Below, piece by piece: positions 26,301 through 35,043 of a stretch of DNA of 64,000 nt. The stretch is from assembly GCF_018987265.1 (NCBI RefSeq), contig NZ_CP076853.1, positions 2,294,001 to 2,358,000 of the forward strand, in the 5' to 3' direction. Position 1 is the stretch's first letter. The number at the start of each line of letters is the position of its first letter. Both the position numbers and the translations under genes were made by a program. The notes below the pieces were generated by a model. It was not told the origin of the DNA. It did not search any database and saw only the letters and a list, made by a program, of their open reading frames with translations. This DNA is from Rhizobium sp. WYJ-E13 (GTDB lineage Bacteria; Pseudomonadota; Alphaproteobacteria; Rhizobiales; Rhizobiaceae).

Positions 26301-26754
26301 GAGTTCTCCTCCCTCACTGAAACGTTGCCGGAAAAACTTAGAGCAATCGATTTATCCGCGCAACCGCCCGCTCGCAAAATTTTCTGTGAGAGACGCCAAT
26401 ACAGCTTATGCAGGCACTTTCCGGTTCCATCTTTGCTTTATGAGAAAAGCGTAAGCAAGCTGTCTCGCACGTGCATAATGACATTAAACAATTGATTTAA
26501 TGGTTTTATTTTTTATTAATCTGATAATTTCAACCTTTCTCCATTTCGCGGGCGCAAAAATCGTGGGACCAAAAGGCGATTCAACCAGAGAGGACCACTC
26601 TGCAACGTTGATCGGAAAAAGGGCTCGACATTTCTACTGTATCGTTACAGATTGTCCTGCTCAGGGAGGAGAGCTTTTTGAGCGGCGGCATACTTACAGT
26701 GCGCCAAAAAGCCTCTATAAGGCGAAGCAAATCGCGCGAGGCGGGCCTAGAGGG
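26301..26754. promoter_or_regulatory. Divergent promoter region of the sugar operon and lacI-type gene, 454 bp
   Basis: This region separates the binding-protein start (26300, minus) from the regulator start (26755, plus). It is unusually AT-rich near 26480-26530. A 21-bp inverted repeat, CATTAAA-N7-TTTAATG, lies at 26482-26502. AACGTT cores occur at 26321-26326 and inside CAACGTTG at 26603-26610; an AATCGATT palindrome lies at 26345-26352. Any of these could be a LacI-family operator; which one is bound cannot be decided here. Confidence 0.5.
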
Positions 26755-27795
26755 ATGGAAAACAACGGAAATTTCGGCGGAGCGGCATCCGATTCCGTTC
26801 AGCGCGAACGCCCGACACTGAAGACGATCGCCTTCATGACGGGTCTCGGCGTGACGACCGTATCGCGGGCGCTGAAAGATGCACCGGATATCGGCGCTGA
26901 AACGAAGGAACGGGTGCGCATGGTCGCCCGCCAGCTCGGCTATCAGCCGAACAGGGCCGGCGTGCGCCTGAGAACCGGCAAGACCAATGTCATTGCGCTA
27001 GTGCTCAGTATTGACGAGGAGCTCATGGGCTTTTCCAGCCAGATGGTCTTCGGCATTTCCGAAGTGCTGACCGGCACGCCCTACCATATCGTCGTCACCC
27101 CGCATTCGCACAGCAAGGACCCCATGTTGCCGGTGCGCTATATCCTGGAAACGGGCTCTGCCGACGGCGTCATCATCTCGCGCGTCGAGCCTGACGATTC
27201 GCGCGTGCGCCTGCTTGCAGAAAGCGGCATGCCCTTCACCACCCACGGCCGCACCGATGGCGGTCTCGTGCATCCCTACCACGACTTCGACAACGAGGCT
27301 TACGCCCATCAGGCCGTGCAGAAGCTCGTCCAGCGCGGCCGCAAACGCATCGCCCTGCTCCAGCCGCCGAGCAAGCTCACCTATTACACCCATACCCGCA
27401 TCGGCTTTCAGACCGGTCTGCACGACTACGGCGCCGAGGAAGTGCCGCTGCGCGTCAATATCGATGCCCCGCTCGCCGAAATCCGCGACGCCGTGGAACA
27501 GCTAATGCGCTCGCCAGGCGCACCTGATGGTATCGTCTCCTCCGCAGGAAGCGCCACCATCGCCGTCAACGCCGGCATCGAAGCCGCCGGCAAGCGCCTC
27601 GGCCACGATGTCGACCTCGTCTCCAAACAATCCGCCCCGATCCTCAACTGGATCCGCCCGGAGATCATCACGGCTTATGAGGACGTGCGCCATGCCGGCC
27701 GCGAGATGGCAAAACAAGTGATTGCGCGGATCGATGGCGTGGATGCGGAGCTGCTGCAGTCCATCAGCAAGCCGGAATGGCCGGCGGGGCGGTAA
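26755..27795 (+). CDS. LacI-family transcriptional regulator
   Basis: 346 residues from the ATG at 26755. The LacI helix-turn-helix and hinge are at about residues 20-75: [35 protein letters not shown], then [18 protein letters not shown] periplasmic-binding-protein-like sensor domain follows ([32 protein letters not shown]). It would release DNA on binding a sugar from the locus. Transcribed divergently from the ABC operon, the usual arrangement for a local repressor. An upstream start at 26500 is possible but would add 85 residues outside the family. Confidence 0.88.
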   Translation: MENNGNFGGAASDSVQRERPTLKTIAFMTGLGVTTVSRALKDAPDIGAETKERVRMVARQLGYQPNRAGVRLRTGKTNVIALVLSIDEELMGFSSQMVFGISEVLTGTPYHIVVTPHSHSKDPMLPVRYILETGSADGVIISRVEPDDSRVRLLAESGMPFTTHGRTDGGLVHPYHDFDNEAYAHQAVQKLVQRGRKRIALLQPPSKLTYYTHTRIGFQTGLHDYGAEEVPLRVNIDAPLAEIRDAVEQLMRSPGAPDGIVSSAGSATIAVNAGIEAAGKRLGHDVDLVSKQSAPILNWIRPEIITAYEDVRHAGREMAKQVIARIDGVDAELLQSISKPEWPAGR

Positions 27796-27841
27796 GCATC
27801 CGGAACTGCCGTTGCGCTGGCGGTCAAGCACGGAGAAACGC

Positions 27842-28351
27842 ATGCGGGAAATCGAAATACCGACGGAACGCACGATCCTCCGTTCATTCAGGCCGGAGGA
27901 TGCTAGCGAGGCCTTTGCCTGCATCTCCCCCGAGATTACCCGTTTCACCGCCTGGGAAGCGCCTGCGAGCGAGGAAGCCTTTGCCGAAGTTTGGCAAAAC
28001 TGGCTGCCTGCAATGGAAGATGGATCGGAACTCACCCTTGTCCCTCGCAGCCGCGAGGATAGCCGCTGCCTCGGCATTCTCGGCGTACACGCTATCAAAT
28101 CAGATAGACCGGAGCTCGGAATCTGGCTACGCCGCGATGTGCATGGCAAACGCTTCGGCAATGAGTTGATCGGCGCCGTAGCGAGATGGGTGAGCAAGAC
28201 TCAGACGGTGCGTTATTTCGAATATCCGGTCGCCGAGGAAAACATCGCCAGCAGGCGGATTGCCGAAGCCTACGGCGGCGAGGTCAGGGAACACCGCCAG
28301 AACCGCAAATATGGCTGTGTCGTCTATCACATTCCGCCGATATTGCCATGA
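27842..28351 (+). CDS. GNAT-family N-acetyltransferase (RimJ/RimL-like)
   Basis: 169 residues: IPTERTILRSFRPEDASEAFACISPEITRF is the start typical of RimJ/RimL-type acetyltransferases, ELGIWLRRDVHGKRFGNELIGAVARW holds the acetyl-CoA loop and VAEENIASRRIAEAYGGEV the C-terminal motif. The acceptor is unknown. The ATG at 27842 lies 46 bp after the LacI-type gene, same strand, so it may be co-transcribed. Confidence 0.8.
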   Translation: MREIEIPTERTILRSFRPEDASEAFACISPEITRFTAWEAPASEEAFAEVWQNWLPAMEDGSELTLVPRSREDSRCLGILGVHAIKSDRPELGIWLRRDVHGKRFGNELIGAVARWVSKTQTVRYFEYPVAEENIASRRIAEAYGGEVREHRQNRKYGCVVYHIPPILP

Positions 28352-28427
28352 ACGTGCGTTCTCAGGGTGAGTCGTTTGAGTGTGCGGCCCCCCTCACCCT
28401 CCAGAGCTGGTGAAGCCCACTCTCCCC

Positions 28428-28826
28428 TTAAACCGCCTGATTAAACACCGCCTCGATACGATACCCGTCTGGATCGATCACAAAGGCAGCAAAGTAATTC
28501 GGCCCGTAATGCTGCCTCAACCCTGGACCGCCATTGTCGACACCGCCATGCGCAAGTGCCGCCGCATGAAACTCGGTCACCGACTGCCGGTTCGGCGCGG
28601 CAAAGGCGAGATGAAAGCCCGCGCCCGGCGCAGCCTGCCCCGCCTGGACCGATTTGATCGCCAGCTTGTCGCCGCCGCCGGGCACGCCGTAGCCGACAGC
28701 CTGCTCCTCCTCGCCGGGGCGAATATCCTCCCAGACGCGGACATAGCCAAGCGCGCCGAGGGCGGCGTCGTAGAATCTGGCCGAATGTTCGATATCAACC
28801 ACGCCGAAAGATGCATGATGAAGCAC
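28428..28826 (-). CDS. VOC-family (glyoxalase/bleomycin-resistance-fold) protein
   Basis: 132 residues starting from a GTG at 28826 (VLHHASFGVVDIEHSARFYDAALGALGY). Metal-site positions expected of the fold are visible: the His of LHHASFGV, the His in GAGFHLAFAAP and the Glu in DPDGYRIEAVF. One paired beta-alpha-beta-beta-beta module set, so it would dimerise. Function open: glyoxalase, dioxygenase or resistance-type binding. The start is uncertain because no ATG is available near the conserved beginning. Confidence 0.75.
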   Translation of the reverse strand: MLHHASFGVVDIEHSARFYDAALGALGYVRVWEDIRPGEEEQAVGYGVPGGGDKLAIKSVQAGQAAPGAGFHLAFAAPNRQSVTEFHAAALAHGGVDNGGPGLRQHYGPNYFAAFVIDPDGYRIEAVFNQAV

Positions 28827-28920
28827 GTCGCAGACTTCCCCGTTGCAATCAGCCGTATGACGGCAGGATAACAAAAGCCCGGCGCAACGGCCGGGCTCTT
28901 CAACTCTATTCCCGCAGGCC

Positions 28921-30351
28921 TCAGAAAGTCGACGCACCGCTGCCCCAGGGGCCGTGGTGGAAGTCCTTTCCGTCGAGGCGGTCGAAGCCGTGGGCGCCGA
29001 AGAAGTCGCGCTGCGCCTGGATAAGGTTGGCAGTGCCGCGGCCCTGGCGGTAGGCATCGAAATAGCTGAGCGCCGAGGCCAGCGCCGGAACCGGCAGGCC
29101 GGCGGCCAGTGCTGCGGTCACGACGCGGCGCAGCGCCGGGATCGATTCCTTGACCATGCCGGAGAAGGCCGGCGTGACGATGAGGTTCGCCGCGTCAGGC
29201 GCATCGGTAAACGCCTTGGTGATCTCGTCGAGGAACTGCGAGCGGATGATGCAGCCGGCGCGCCAGATACGGGCAATCGTCGGCATCGGCAGCGACCAGT
29301 TGAACTCCCTGGAGGCTTCCGCCATGACGGCAAAGCCCTGCGCATAGGCGCCGATCTTGCCGGCAAACAGCGCCAGTTCCAGATCCTTGTTGAAGTCGGG
29401 GCCGTAAGCGACCGGGAAGGCGGCACCGAGATCGCCGAAGATCTTTTCGGCGGCGACGCGCTGCTCCTTCATCGACGACAGGCTGCGGGCAGCCACGGCG
29501 GCTTCGATGCCGGTCGCCGGAATGCCCATGTTCTGCGCCTCGATCGCCGACCATTTGCCAGTGCCCTTCTGGCCGGCCTTGTCGAGGATCATGTCGACCA
29601 TCGGCGTCTTGGAGATCGGGTCGGTAGCGGCCAGAACCTTTTCGGAGATTTCGATCAGGTAGGAGTTCAGGCGGCCCTTGTTCCACTCGCCGAAAATACT
29701 GGAGATCTCGGAAGCGCTCTTGCCGAGGCCGTCGCGCAGGATGCCGTAGATTTCGGCGATCATCTGCATGTCGGCATATTCGATGCCGTTATGGATCGTC
29801 TTGACGAAGTGGCCGGCGCCGTCATTGCCGAGCCAGGCGACGCACGGATCGCCATCATACTTGGCGGCAATCGAGGTCAGGACTTTCTCCACGCGCTTCC
29901 AGGAATCCTCCGTGCCGCCGACCATGATCGACGGGCCGTGGCGGGCACCTTCCTCACCCCCAGAAACGCCCATGCCGATGAAGGTCAGGCCGGTGTCCTT
30001 GAGGCGTTCGAAGCGGGCAACCGTGTCGCGGAAGTTGGCGTTGCCGGCATCGATCATGATGTCGTTCTTTTCGAGATGCGGGCGCAGCGCTTCCATCTGT
30101 TGGTCGACCGGCTCGCCGGCCTTGATCATGATAATGATCGGACGCGGCGGACGGATCGCCTCGACGAACTCCTCGATCGTCTTGCAGGGAATGATCTGCT
30201 TCTTCAGATCGCCGGCACTCTCGTAGAATTCATCCGTTTTTTCAGGCGTGCGGTTGAAAACCGCGATCTTGTTGCCCTTTTCCGCAATGTTGAGAGCCAG
30301 GTTGGACCCCATGACGGCAAGACCGATCAGTCCGATTTCTGCCTTTTCCAC
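28921..30351 (-). CDS. gnd: 6-phosphogluconate dehydrogenase, decarboxylating
   Basis: 476 residues from the GTG at 30351, which has GGAGG 7 bp upstream. The NADP loop GLIGLAVMGSNLALN, the substrate segment GMGVSGGEEGARHGPSIMVGG, and the catalytic Lys in HNGIEYADMQ/ TIHNGIE context are present, as is DKAGQKGTGKW. The enzyme oxidises and decarboxylates 6-phosphogluconate to ribulose 5-phosphate in the oxidative pentose phosphate path. Full-length for the short (about 470-residue) dimeric type. Divergent from the AraC gene. Confidence 0.94.
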   Translation of the reverse strand: MEKAEIGLIGLAVMGSNLALNIAEKGNKIAVFNRTPEKTDEFYESAGDLKKQIIPCKTIEEFVEAIRPPRPIIIMIKAGEPVDQQMEALRPHLEKNDIMIDAGNANFRDTVARFERLKDTGLTFIGMGVSGGEEGARHGPSIMVGGTEDSWKRVEKVLTSIAAKYDGDPCVAWLGNDGAGHFVKTIHNGIEYADMQMIAEIYGILRDGLGKSASEISSIFGEWNKGRLNSYLIEISEKVLAATDPISKTPMVDMILDKAGQKGTGKWSAIEAQNMGIPATGIEAAVAARSLSSMKEQRVAAEKIFGDLGAAFPVAYGPDFNKDLELALFAGKIGAYAQGFAVMAEASREFNWSLPMPTIARIWRAGCIIRSQFLDEITKAFTDAPDAANLIVTPAFSGMVKESIPALRRVVTAALAAGLPVPALASALSYFDAYRQGRGTANLIQAQRDFFGAHGFDRLDGKDFHHGPWGSGASTF

Positions 30352-30506
30352 GACAAACCTCCGATGAGTGAAATGGTGCGATGTTGTGGCACTCTCTCGG
30401 CCAAACGGCAAGGTCGACGACCGCGATTCAGGTCGAAAAAAGGCTGCCGGAACAGGCTTTTCGAATGGCCATGGAAGCACCATATGCATGTGTTTGGGAG
30501 GCCGAA

Positions 30507-31292
30507 ATGACTGCTGTTGCAGCAAGGCAAAGCGATCTCAGGCCGCTGCTCGCAAAGAGAGCCGGGCGCTACCGCGAATATGCGCCCTCGCCTGCACTTG
30601 CGCCGCATTTCCGCTGCCTCTGGTCGCATGAGATTCGAACAGCAAGCCCGGTTGCCATCGTGCCGGATGGTTATTGCGACCTGCTTTTCGCAGACAGCCG
30701 CCTCTTCGTTGTCGGGCCGGACCGCACCGCTGCCTTCCCGCCGATGACGCCGGGCATGCGCATTGTCGGCGCGCGCTTTGCACCGGGCGCCGGCGCCGCC
30801 TGGCTGAAGCTGCCTCTGTCGGAAATCACCGGCCTCTCCGTTCCCCTCAGCGATCTCGCGCCGGAAAAGGCTGCCCTCCTCGCACCGCGCCTGTCCGACT
30901 GTCCGGATGAGGCTGCCGCCCTCCCTCTCTTCGCCGCCCTGTTGAGTGAACTGGCAAGGGAAGAAGCGGAGCCAGATCCCGAGGCTCGCCTGATCTTTGC
31001 CGCTGCAGACCATGGACCCGGCCGTATCGGCGATCTGCTGCAGAGGCTCGATATCGGCGAACGGCAATTGCGCCGCCGCGCCCACCACCATTTCGGCTAC
31101 GGTATCAAGACGCTGGAACGCGTCCGTCGGCTGCAGCGTTTCATGGCCTTGTGCCGCGCAAGCGAGACCCTGTCCCTTGCCGCCCTCGCCCTCGAAGCCG
31201 GTTTTTCCGACCAGGCCCATATGACCCGAGAGATCGGCGAACTGACGACACTGACACCATCCGCCATGCTCGCTCAATTGACGACCCGCTGA
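30507..31292 (+). CDS. AraC-family transcriptional regulator
   Basis: 261 residues; GGAGG lies 6 bp before the ATG at 30507. The N-terminal half (PSPALAPHFRCLWSHEI, PDGYCDLLFADSRLFVVGPD) is the cupin-like sensor found in a common group of AraC regulators; the C-terminal ~90 residues are the double helix-turn-helix (LLQRLDIGERQLRRRAHHHFGYGIKTLERVRRLQRF and LAALALEAGFSDQAHMTREI). The target is unknown, though the three genes that follow (SRPBCC, VOC) are in the same direction and could be controlled. Confidence 0.85.
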   Translation: MTAVAARQSDLRPLLAKRAGRYREYAPSPALAPHFRCLWSHEIRTASPVAIVPDGYCDLLFADSRLFVVGPDRTAAFPPMTPGMRIVGARFAPGAGAAWLKLPLSEITGLSVPLSDLAPEKAALLAPRLSDCPDEAAALPLFAALLSELAREEAEPDPEARLIFAAADHGPGRIGDLLQRLDIGERQLRRRAHHHFGYGIKTLERVRRLQRFMALCRASETLSLAALALEAGFSDQAHMTREIGELTTLTPSAMLAQLTTR

Positions 31293-31355
31293 CCGTTTTG
31301 TTCAAGACGGCCCGTGCCTGCCTGCTAGTCTGACGCAAAGCAAAAGGACAGACCG

Positions 31356-31754
31356 ATGAACACAATGCCCGCCCGCATCGTCCACATCACGATCAAAAGA
31401 GACTGGCGCGATGTCTATGATTTCGCCGGCAGGCCGGAGAACATGCCGCTGTGGGCCTCCGGTCTTGCGAGCGGCCTGGAACCCGACGGCGAGGACTGGA
31501 TCGCCCATGGCCCGCTCGGCATCGTCCGCGTGAGCTTCGTGCCGCCGAACGAATTCGGCGTCATCGACCATACCGTCACGATTGAATCCGGCCTGCGCGT
31601 CTATAACGCGCTGCGCATCGTGCCGAATGGCGATGGCTGCGAGGTGATGTTCACGCTGCTGCGCCTGCCCGGGATGACCGACGAACAATTCGCCGCCGAC
31701 GCCGCCCATGTGCAGAAGGATCTGGCGGCTCTGAAATCGATGATGGAGAAATGA
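31356..31754 (+). CDS. SRPBCC-fold protein
   Basis: 132 residues. The pattern IVHITIKRDWRDVYDFAGRPENMPLWASGL is the first helix-grip segment of SRPBCC/polyketide-cyclase-type proteins, and the long C-terminal helix (DEQFAADAAHVQKDLAALKSMMEK) closes the hydrophobic cavity. Such proteins bind or convert small lipophilic ligands. It ends 1 bp before the VOC gene, so the two are certainly co-transcribed. Confidence 0.7.
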   Translation: MNTMPARIVHITIKRDWRDVYDFAGRPENMPLWASGLASGLEPDGEDWIAHGPLGIVRVSFVPPNEFGVIDHTVTIESGLRVYNALRIVPNGDGCEVMFTLLRLPGMTDEQFAADAAHVQKDLAALKSMMEK

Positions 31755-31755
31755 A

Positions 31756-32118
31756 ATGGTCGAGAACGACGCTCAAAATGACCGCCGCATCGACTATGTC
31801 GAGTTTAACGTCACCGATATTGGCGCGGCAAAAGCCTTCTACGGCGCGGCCTTCGGCTGGCGCTTCACCGATTACGGGGAGAACTACTGCGAGTTCGACG
31901 ACGGAAGGCTGAAAGGCGGCTTCACCAATCTCGGCCCGGTGCGTGCCGCAGGCGGCCCGCTCGTCATCCTTTATGCCGAAAAGCTGGAAGATGTGCTGGC
32001 AAGCGTCGAAAAGGCCGGCGGCACCATTGCAAAACCGATCACGCCCTTCCCCGGCGGCCGGCGCTTTCATTTTATCGACAAGGACGGCTATGAACTGGGC
32101 GTCTGGAGCAAAGACTGA
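31756..32118 (+). CDS. VOC-family protein
   Basis: 120 residues of one glyoxalase-fold unit: RIDYVEFNVTDIGAAKAFYGAAFGWRF at the start and FPGGRRFHFIDKDGYELGVWS at the end. The first metal position usually taken by His or Gln is Glu in YVEFNV, so metal binding is uncertain. Directly follows the SRPBCC gene. Function unknown. Confidence 0.75.
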   Translation: MVENDAQNDRRIDYVEFNVTDIGAAKAFYGAAFGWRFTDYGENYCEFDDGRLKGGFTNLGPVRAAGGPLVILYAEKLEDVLASVEKAGGTIAKPITPFPGGRRFHFIDKDGYELGVWSKD

Positions 32119-32120
32119 AA

Positions 32121-32816
32121 TCAGGCGTCCGCAGCGCCGAGATTCTGAATGGTGATGAGCGCGCCGATCACCTTCTTCGCTGCGTCGTGGAGCGGCACCA
32201 TCCGGCAGCGATTGTGCCGCTCATCCCGCGCGTAGGTGTAATCCGCCGGCACGCCGTCGAAGCAGGCGTCGAGCTTCTCCTTCACCTCGTCGGCAAAGCG
32301 CTCCTCGCCGATGAACTCGACGATATGACGGCCGATGAGCTGCATGGCATTCTTGCCGAGATGGGCGCAATTGGCGGGATTGGAATAGAGGTAGCGATAA
32401 TCCTTCGTGAGCACCGCCATGCGGTCCGGCAGCGTCTGCAGGATCGCCGCGTTGAGAAATTGGCCGTTATCGGTATCGGGAATATAGGCGGGCGGCGGCC
32501 TGAGCTTCATGTCCGCCGGCAGCGGCACGCGCCAGTCCGGTGCATGGGCGCCGAAATAACGGTCGAGCAGATAGGAGAGCACGGTGGCATATTGCGTCAC
32601 GAAAGCACTGTCATCGGCATCCTGGCCGATGAGGTAGCTTACAAACTGAAGTTGCATATAGACTTCGATGAGACTGGACGCCCTACATGCGAGGATCGCC
32701 TCGACCAGCGGCTGAATATCGCGGTCGAGCGCCTCCACGCGCCCATCGTCCCCTAGCCTTATCGCTTCCTCAATCTGCGCGTAGCGCAAGGAAAAGGCCC
32801 TGAACAGCTCAAGCAA
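32121..32816 (-). CDS. PAS-domain protein without recognised output domain
   Basis: 231 residues. The N-terminal ~110 are helical (LFRAFSLRYAQIEEAIRLGDDGRVEALDRDIQPLVEAI, SYLLDRYFG); the C-terminal ~110 form a PAS-like domain (AAILQTLPDRMAVLTKDYRYLYSNPANCAHLGKNAMQLIGRHIVEFIG, then RCRMVPLHDAAKKVIGALITIQNL). No kinase, cyclase or DNA-binding output is present, so it may act through protein contacts. It runs convergently to the VOC gene with 2 bp between stops. Confidence 0.7.
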   Translation of the reverse strand: MLELFRAFSLRYAQIEEAIRLGDDGRVEALDRDIQPLVEAILACRASSLIEVYMQLQFVSYLIGQDADDSAFVTQYATVLSYLLDRYFGAHAPDWRVPLPADMKLRPPPAYIPDTDNGQFLNAAILQTLPDRMAVLTKDYRYLYSNPANCAHLGKNAMQLIGRHIVEFIGEERFADEVKEKLDACFDGVPADYTYARDERHNRCRMVPLHDAAKKVIGALITIQNLGAADA

Positions 32817-33017
32817 GATACCCCCACCATATCCATTTCCTGAGAAACGTTCCGAAACCGATCGAGGCCTATGCTTAATGAAAGATTACGCCTTACGGTA
32901 GGCAATTTACGCGCCCTAGTAGAGACGCGTAACATGAACCGTGCTCAGTTTCAACTGAAGCAGACCTGTCGCTTTTCACCGATTATAAATCAGGAGCAAA
33001 ATGTTACAGGCGGAATC

Positions 33018-33953
33018 TTACAGGCTGACGGAACGCTTGATATCCCAGCGATCATGATACCACAACCACTGGGCCGGATATTCGCGCACCCAACTCTCCA
33101 CCTTGTCGTTCATCATTTGGGCCGTCGCGGGAAGGTCCAGATTGCCCTTCTCGTCGCGCGGCACCTCCATCTTCGGCTCGATCTCCAGCCGGTAGCGATT
33201 GCCGGGAAGACGGATGCAGCGGGCCGGATAGACCTCGCAATTGAACTGGCGCACCAGCTTCGGCAGCAGCGGATTGGTCTTGGTGTCAAGCCCGAAGAAC
33301 GTCGTCTTCAACCCGCGGCTGAACTTCTGGTCCACCAGCACGCCCACCCCTTGGCCCGCCTCGAGCTGGCGGGCCAGCGCAAAGGAGGAACCGGCATGCG
33401 AGGGCACGAGCTTACCCATACGGCCGCTGCGGAAATCGAAGACCTTCTGCGCGATGTAAGGATTGTTCGGTGGGCGAAAGAGCACGGTCACACTGAGACC
33501 GAAGGCGTTGCCCGCAACCGGCAGCAGCTCGAAATTGCCGGTATGGCCGGTAAAGACGATGAAGGGGCGCGGATTGTCCCGCAGGTCCAGGAAGATCGGA
33601 ATGCCTGAGACCTCCACCCTGCCCGGCTCCGCCCGTTCAGGATCGAAATCGAAGAGCTGGTCGAGGAAGACATATTCGGCCGCAAGCCGGCCCATATTGC
33701 CCCAGCTTTCGAGCGCGATCTCTTCGAGCTCCGCATCGCTCTTTTCCGGAAAGGCCCGGCGCAGATTGTAGAGCATCAGCTTGTGGCGCTTCAGCCGCTT
33801 GCCGATCTGACGCGTCATCCAGTCGGCAAAGCGCATCGCGCCATCGGCCGGAAAAAGCTTCAGGAAATTCAGGAAGCCGAACATCACCTGCGCCACCAGC
33901 CATTGCTGGAAACGCCTGAGCGCCAGAACGATTCTGGTGATGAAAAGCTTCAC
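33018..33953 (-). CDS. lpxXL: Very-long-chain acyltransferase LpxXL (LpxL/HtrB family)
   Basis: 311 residues. The catalytic motif of lipid A late acyltransferases, H-x4-E, is seen in FTGHTGNFELLPVAG; an N-terminal hydrophobic stretch (VAQVMFGFLNFLKLF) anchors it to the inner membrane, and VLVDQKFSRG matches the family. In Rhizobium LpxXL transfers the 27-hydroxyoctacosanoyl chain from AcpXL to lipid A. Last gene of the acpXL operon, 4 bp after adh2XL. Confidence 0.9.
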   Translation of the reverse strand: MKLFITRIVLALRRFQQWLVAQVMFGFLNFLKLFPADGAMRFADWMTRQIGKRLKRHKLMLYNLRRAFPEKSDAELEEIALESWGNMGRLAAEYVFLDQLFDFDPERAEPGRVEVSGIPIFLDLRDNPRPFIVFTGHTGNFELLPVAGNAFGLSVTVLFRPPNNPYIAQKVFDFRSGRMGKLVPSHAGSSFALARQLEAGQGVGVLVDQKFSRGLKTTFFGLDTKTNPLLPKLVRQFNCEVYPARCIRLPGNRYRLEIEPKMEVPRDEKGNLDLPATAQMMNDKVESWVREYPAQWLWYHDRWDIKRSVSL

Positions 33954-33957
33954 CCGG

Positions 33958-34986
33958 TTAGTCCATCTTCAGGATGATCTTGCCGAAGATCTGGCGGCCT
34001 TCCATGCGCTCCAGCGCACGATCGATATCGTCGAAGCCGACTTCCGTGTCGATGACGGGATGCACGAGGCCCCGGCCCATCTTCTGCATGGCGTCGGCCA
34101 TGTTCTCCATGCGGCAGCCGAAGGAGCCGAAGAGCTTCAGCTGCTGCTGGAAGAGCATCATCAGGTTCATCTCGGTCGAGACACCCGAGGTCGAACCGCA
34201 GGTGACGAGACGGCCGCCCCGCTTCATGCAGAGCATGGAGCCTGCCCAGGTATCCTTGCCCACATGTTCGAAGACGACGTCGACGCCCTTCTTCTTGGTG
34301 AGCTTGCGCACCACGCCTTCGAAGCGGTCGGTGCGGTAGTTGATGACATGATCGGCGCCGAGCGCCTTCGCCTTGTCGATCTTGTCGTCGGAGCCGACGG
34401 TGGTAATGACCGTGCAGCCGATCTTCTTGGCAAGCTGGATCGCCGCCGTGCCGATGCCGGAGCCGCCGGCATGCACGAGGATTGTTTCACCGGGTTCGAG
34501 CTTGGCATTGTCGAACAGCATATGCTCGACCGTGCCGAAGGTGACGGGCGCAAGCGCTGCCCCGATCGCATCGACACCGGGAGGGGCCGGAACCAGCAGG
34601 CGCGCCGGCAGGTTCACCTTTTCCTGCGCGAAGCCGTCGAGATGGAAGCCGTGCACGCCGGAAACATGTTCGCAGAGATTGTCACGGCCTTCGCGGCAGG
34701 GACGGCAGAGGCCGCAGGTGCGCGCGCCGTAGATCGACACGAGCTGACCGGGCAGAACATTGGCAACGCCGGGGCCAATCGCTTCGACCACGCCGGAGGC
34801 TTCCGCGCCGATGACGAGCGGCATCTTGCGCTTGGCAAAGGCCATGCCGCGCCAGCCCCAGACATCGATATGGTTCAGCGCAACCGCCTTGACGCGCAGC
34901 GTCACTTCGCCGGCGGCCGGGGCATCCGGTTCCGGCAGGTCGGTGATCTCAAGCTTGCGGTCATCGATCAGTTGCAAAGCGCGCAT
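33958..34986 (-). CDS. adh2XL: Zinc-type medium-chain dehydrogenase of the VLCFA cluster (Adh2XL)
   Basis: 342 residues of the MDR superfamily: NADP loop HAGGSGIGTAAIQLAK, structural zinc cysteines CGLCRPCREGRDNLC. The catalytic-zinc Cys position reads NHIDVWGWRG, i.e. it is replaced, so the protein resembles quinone oxidoreductase/enoyl reductase members. In Rhizobium this gene is always within the acpXL-lpxXL cluster; the reaction is not established, and an enoyl- or keto-reducing step of chain elongation is the likely role (inference). Confidence 0.85.
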   Translation of the reverse strand: MRALQLIDDRKLEITDLPEPDAPAAGEVTLRVKAVALNHIDVWGWRGMAFAKRKMPLVIGAEASGVVEAIGPGVANVLPGQLVSIYGARTCGLCRPCREGRDNLCEHVSGVHGFHLDGFAQEKVNLPARLLVPAPPGVDAIGAALAPVTFGTVEHMLFDNAKLEPGETILVHAGGSGIGTAAIQLAKKIGCTVITTVGSDDKIDKAKALGADHVINYRTDRFEGVVRKLTKKKGVDVVFEHVGKDTWAGSMLCMKRGGRLVTCGSTSGVSTEMNLMMLFQQQLKLFGSFGCRMENMADAMQKMGRGLVHPVIDTEVGFDDIDRALERMEGRQIFGKIILKMD

Positions 34987-35043
34987 GGCAAAACCTCTCG
35001 CCTCCGGGGCGTTCTTTTTATCGGTTGATTTGTCGGGAACCGC

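Noticed and set aside
28352..28427. A promoter or repeat in the gap between the acetyltransferase and the VOC gene
   Set aside because: Only 76 bp between convergent genes; no clear hairpin or motif seen.
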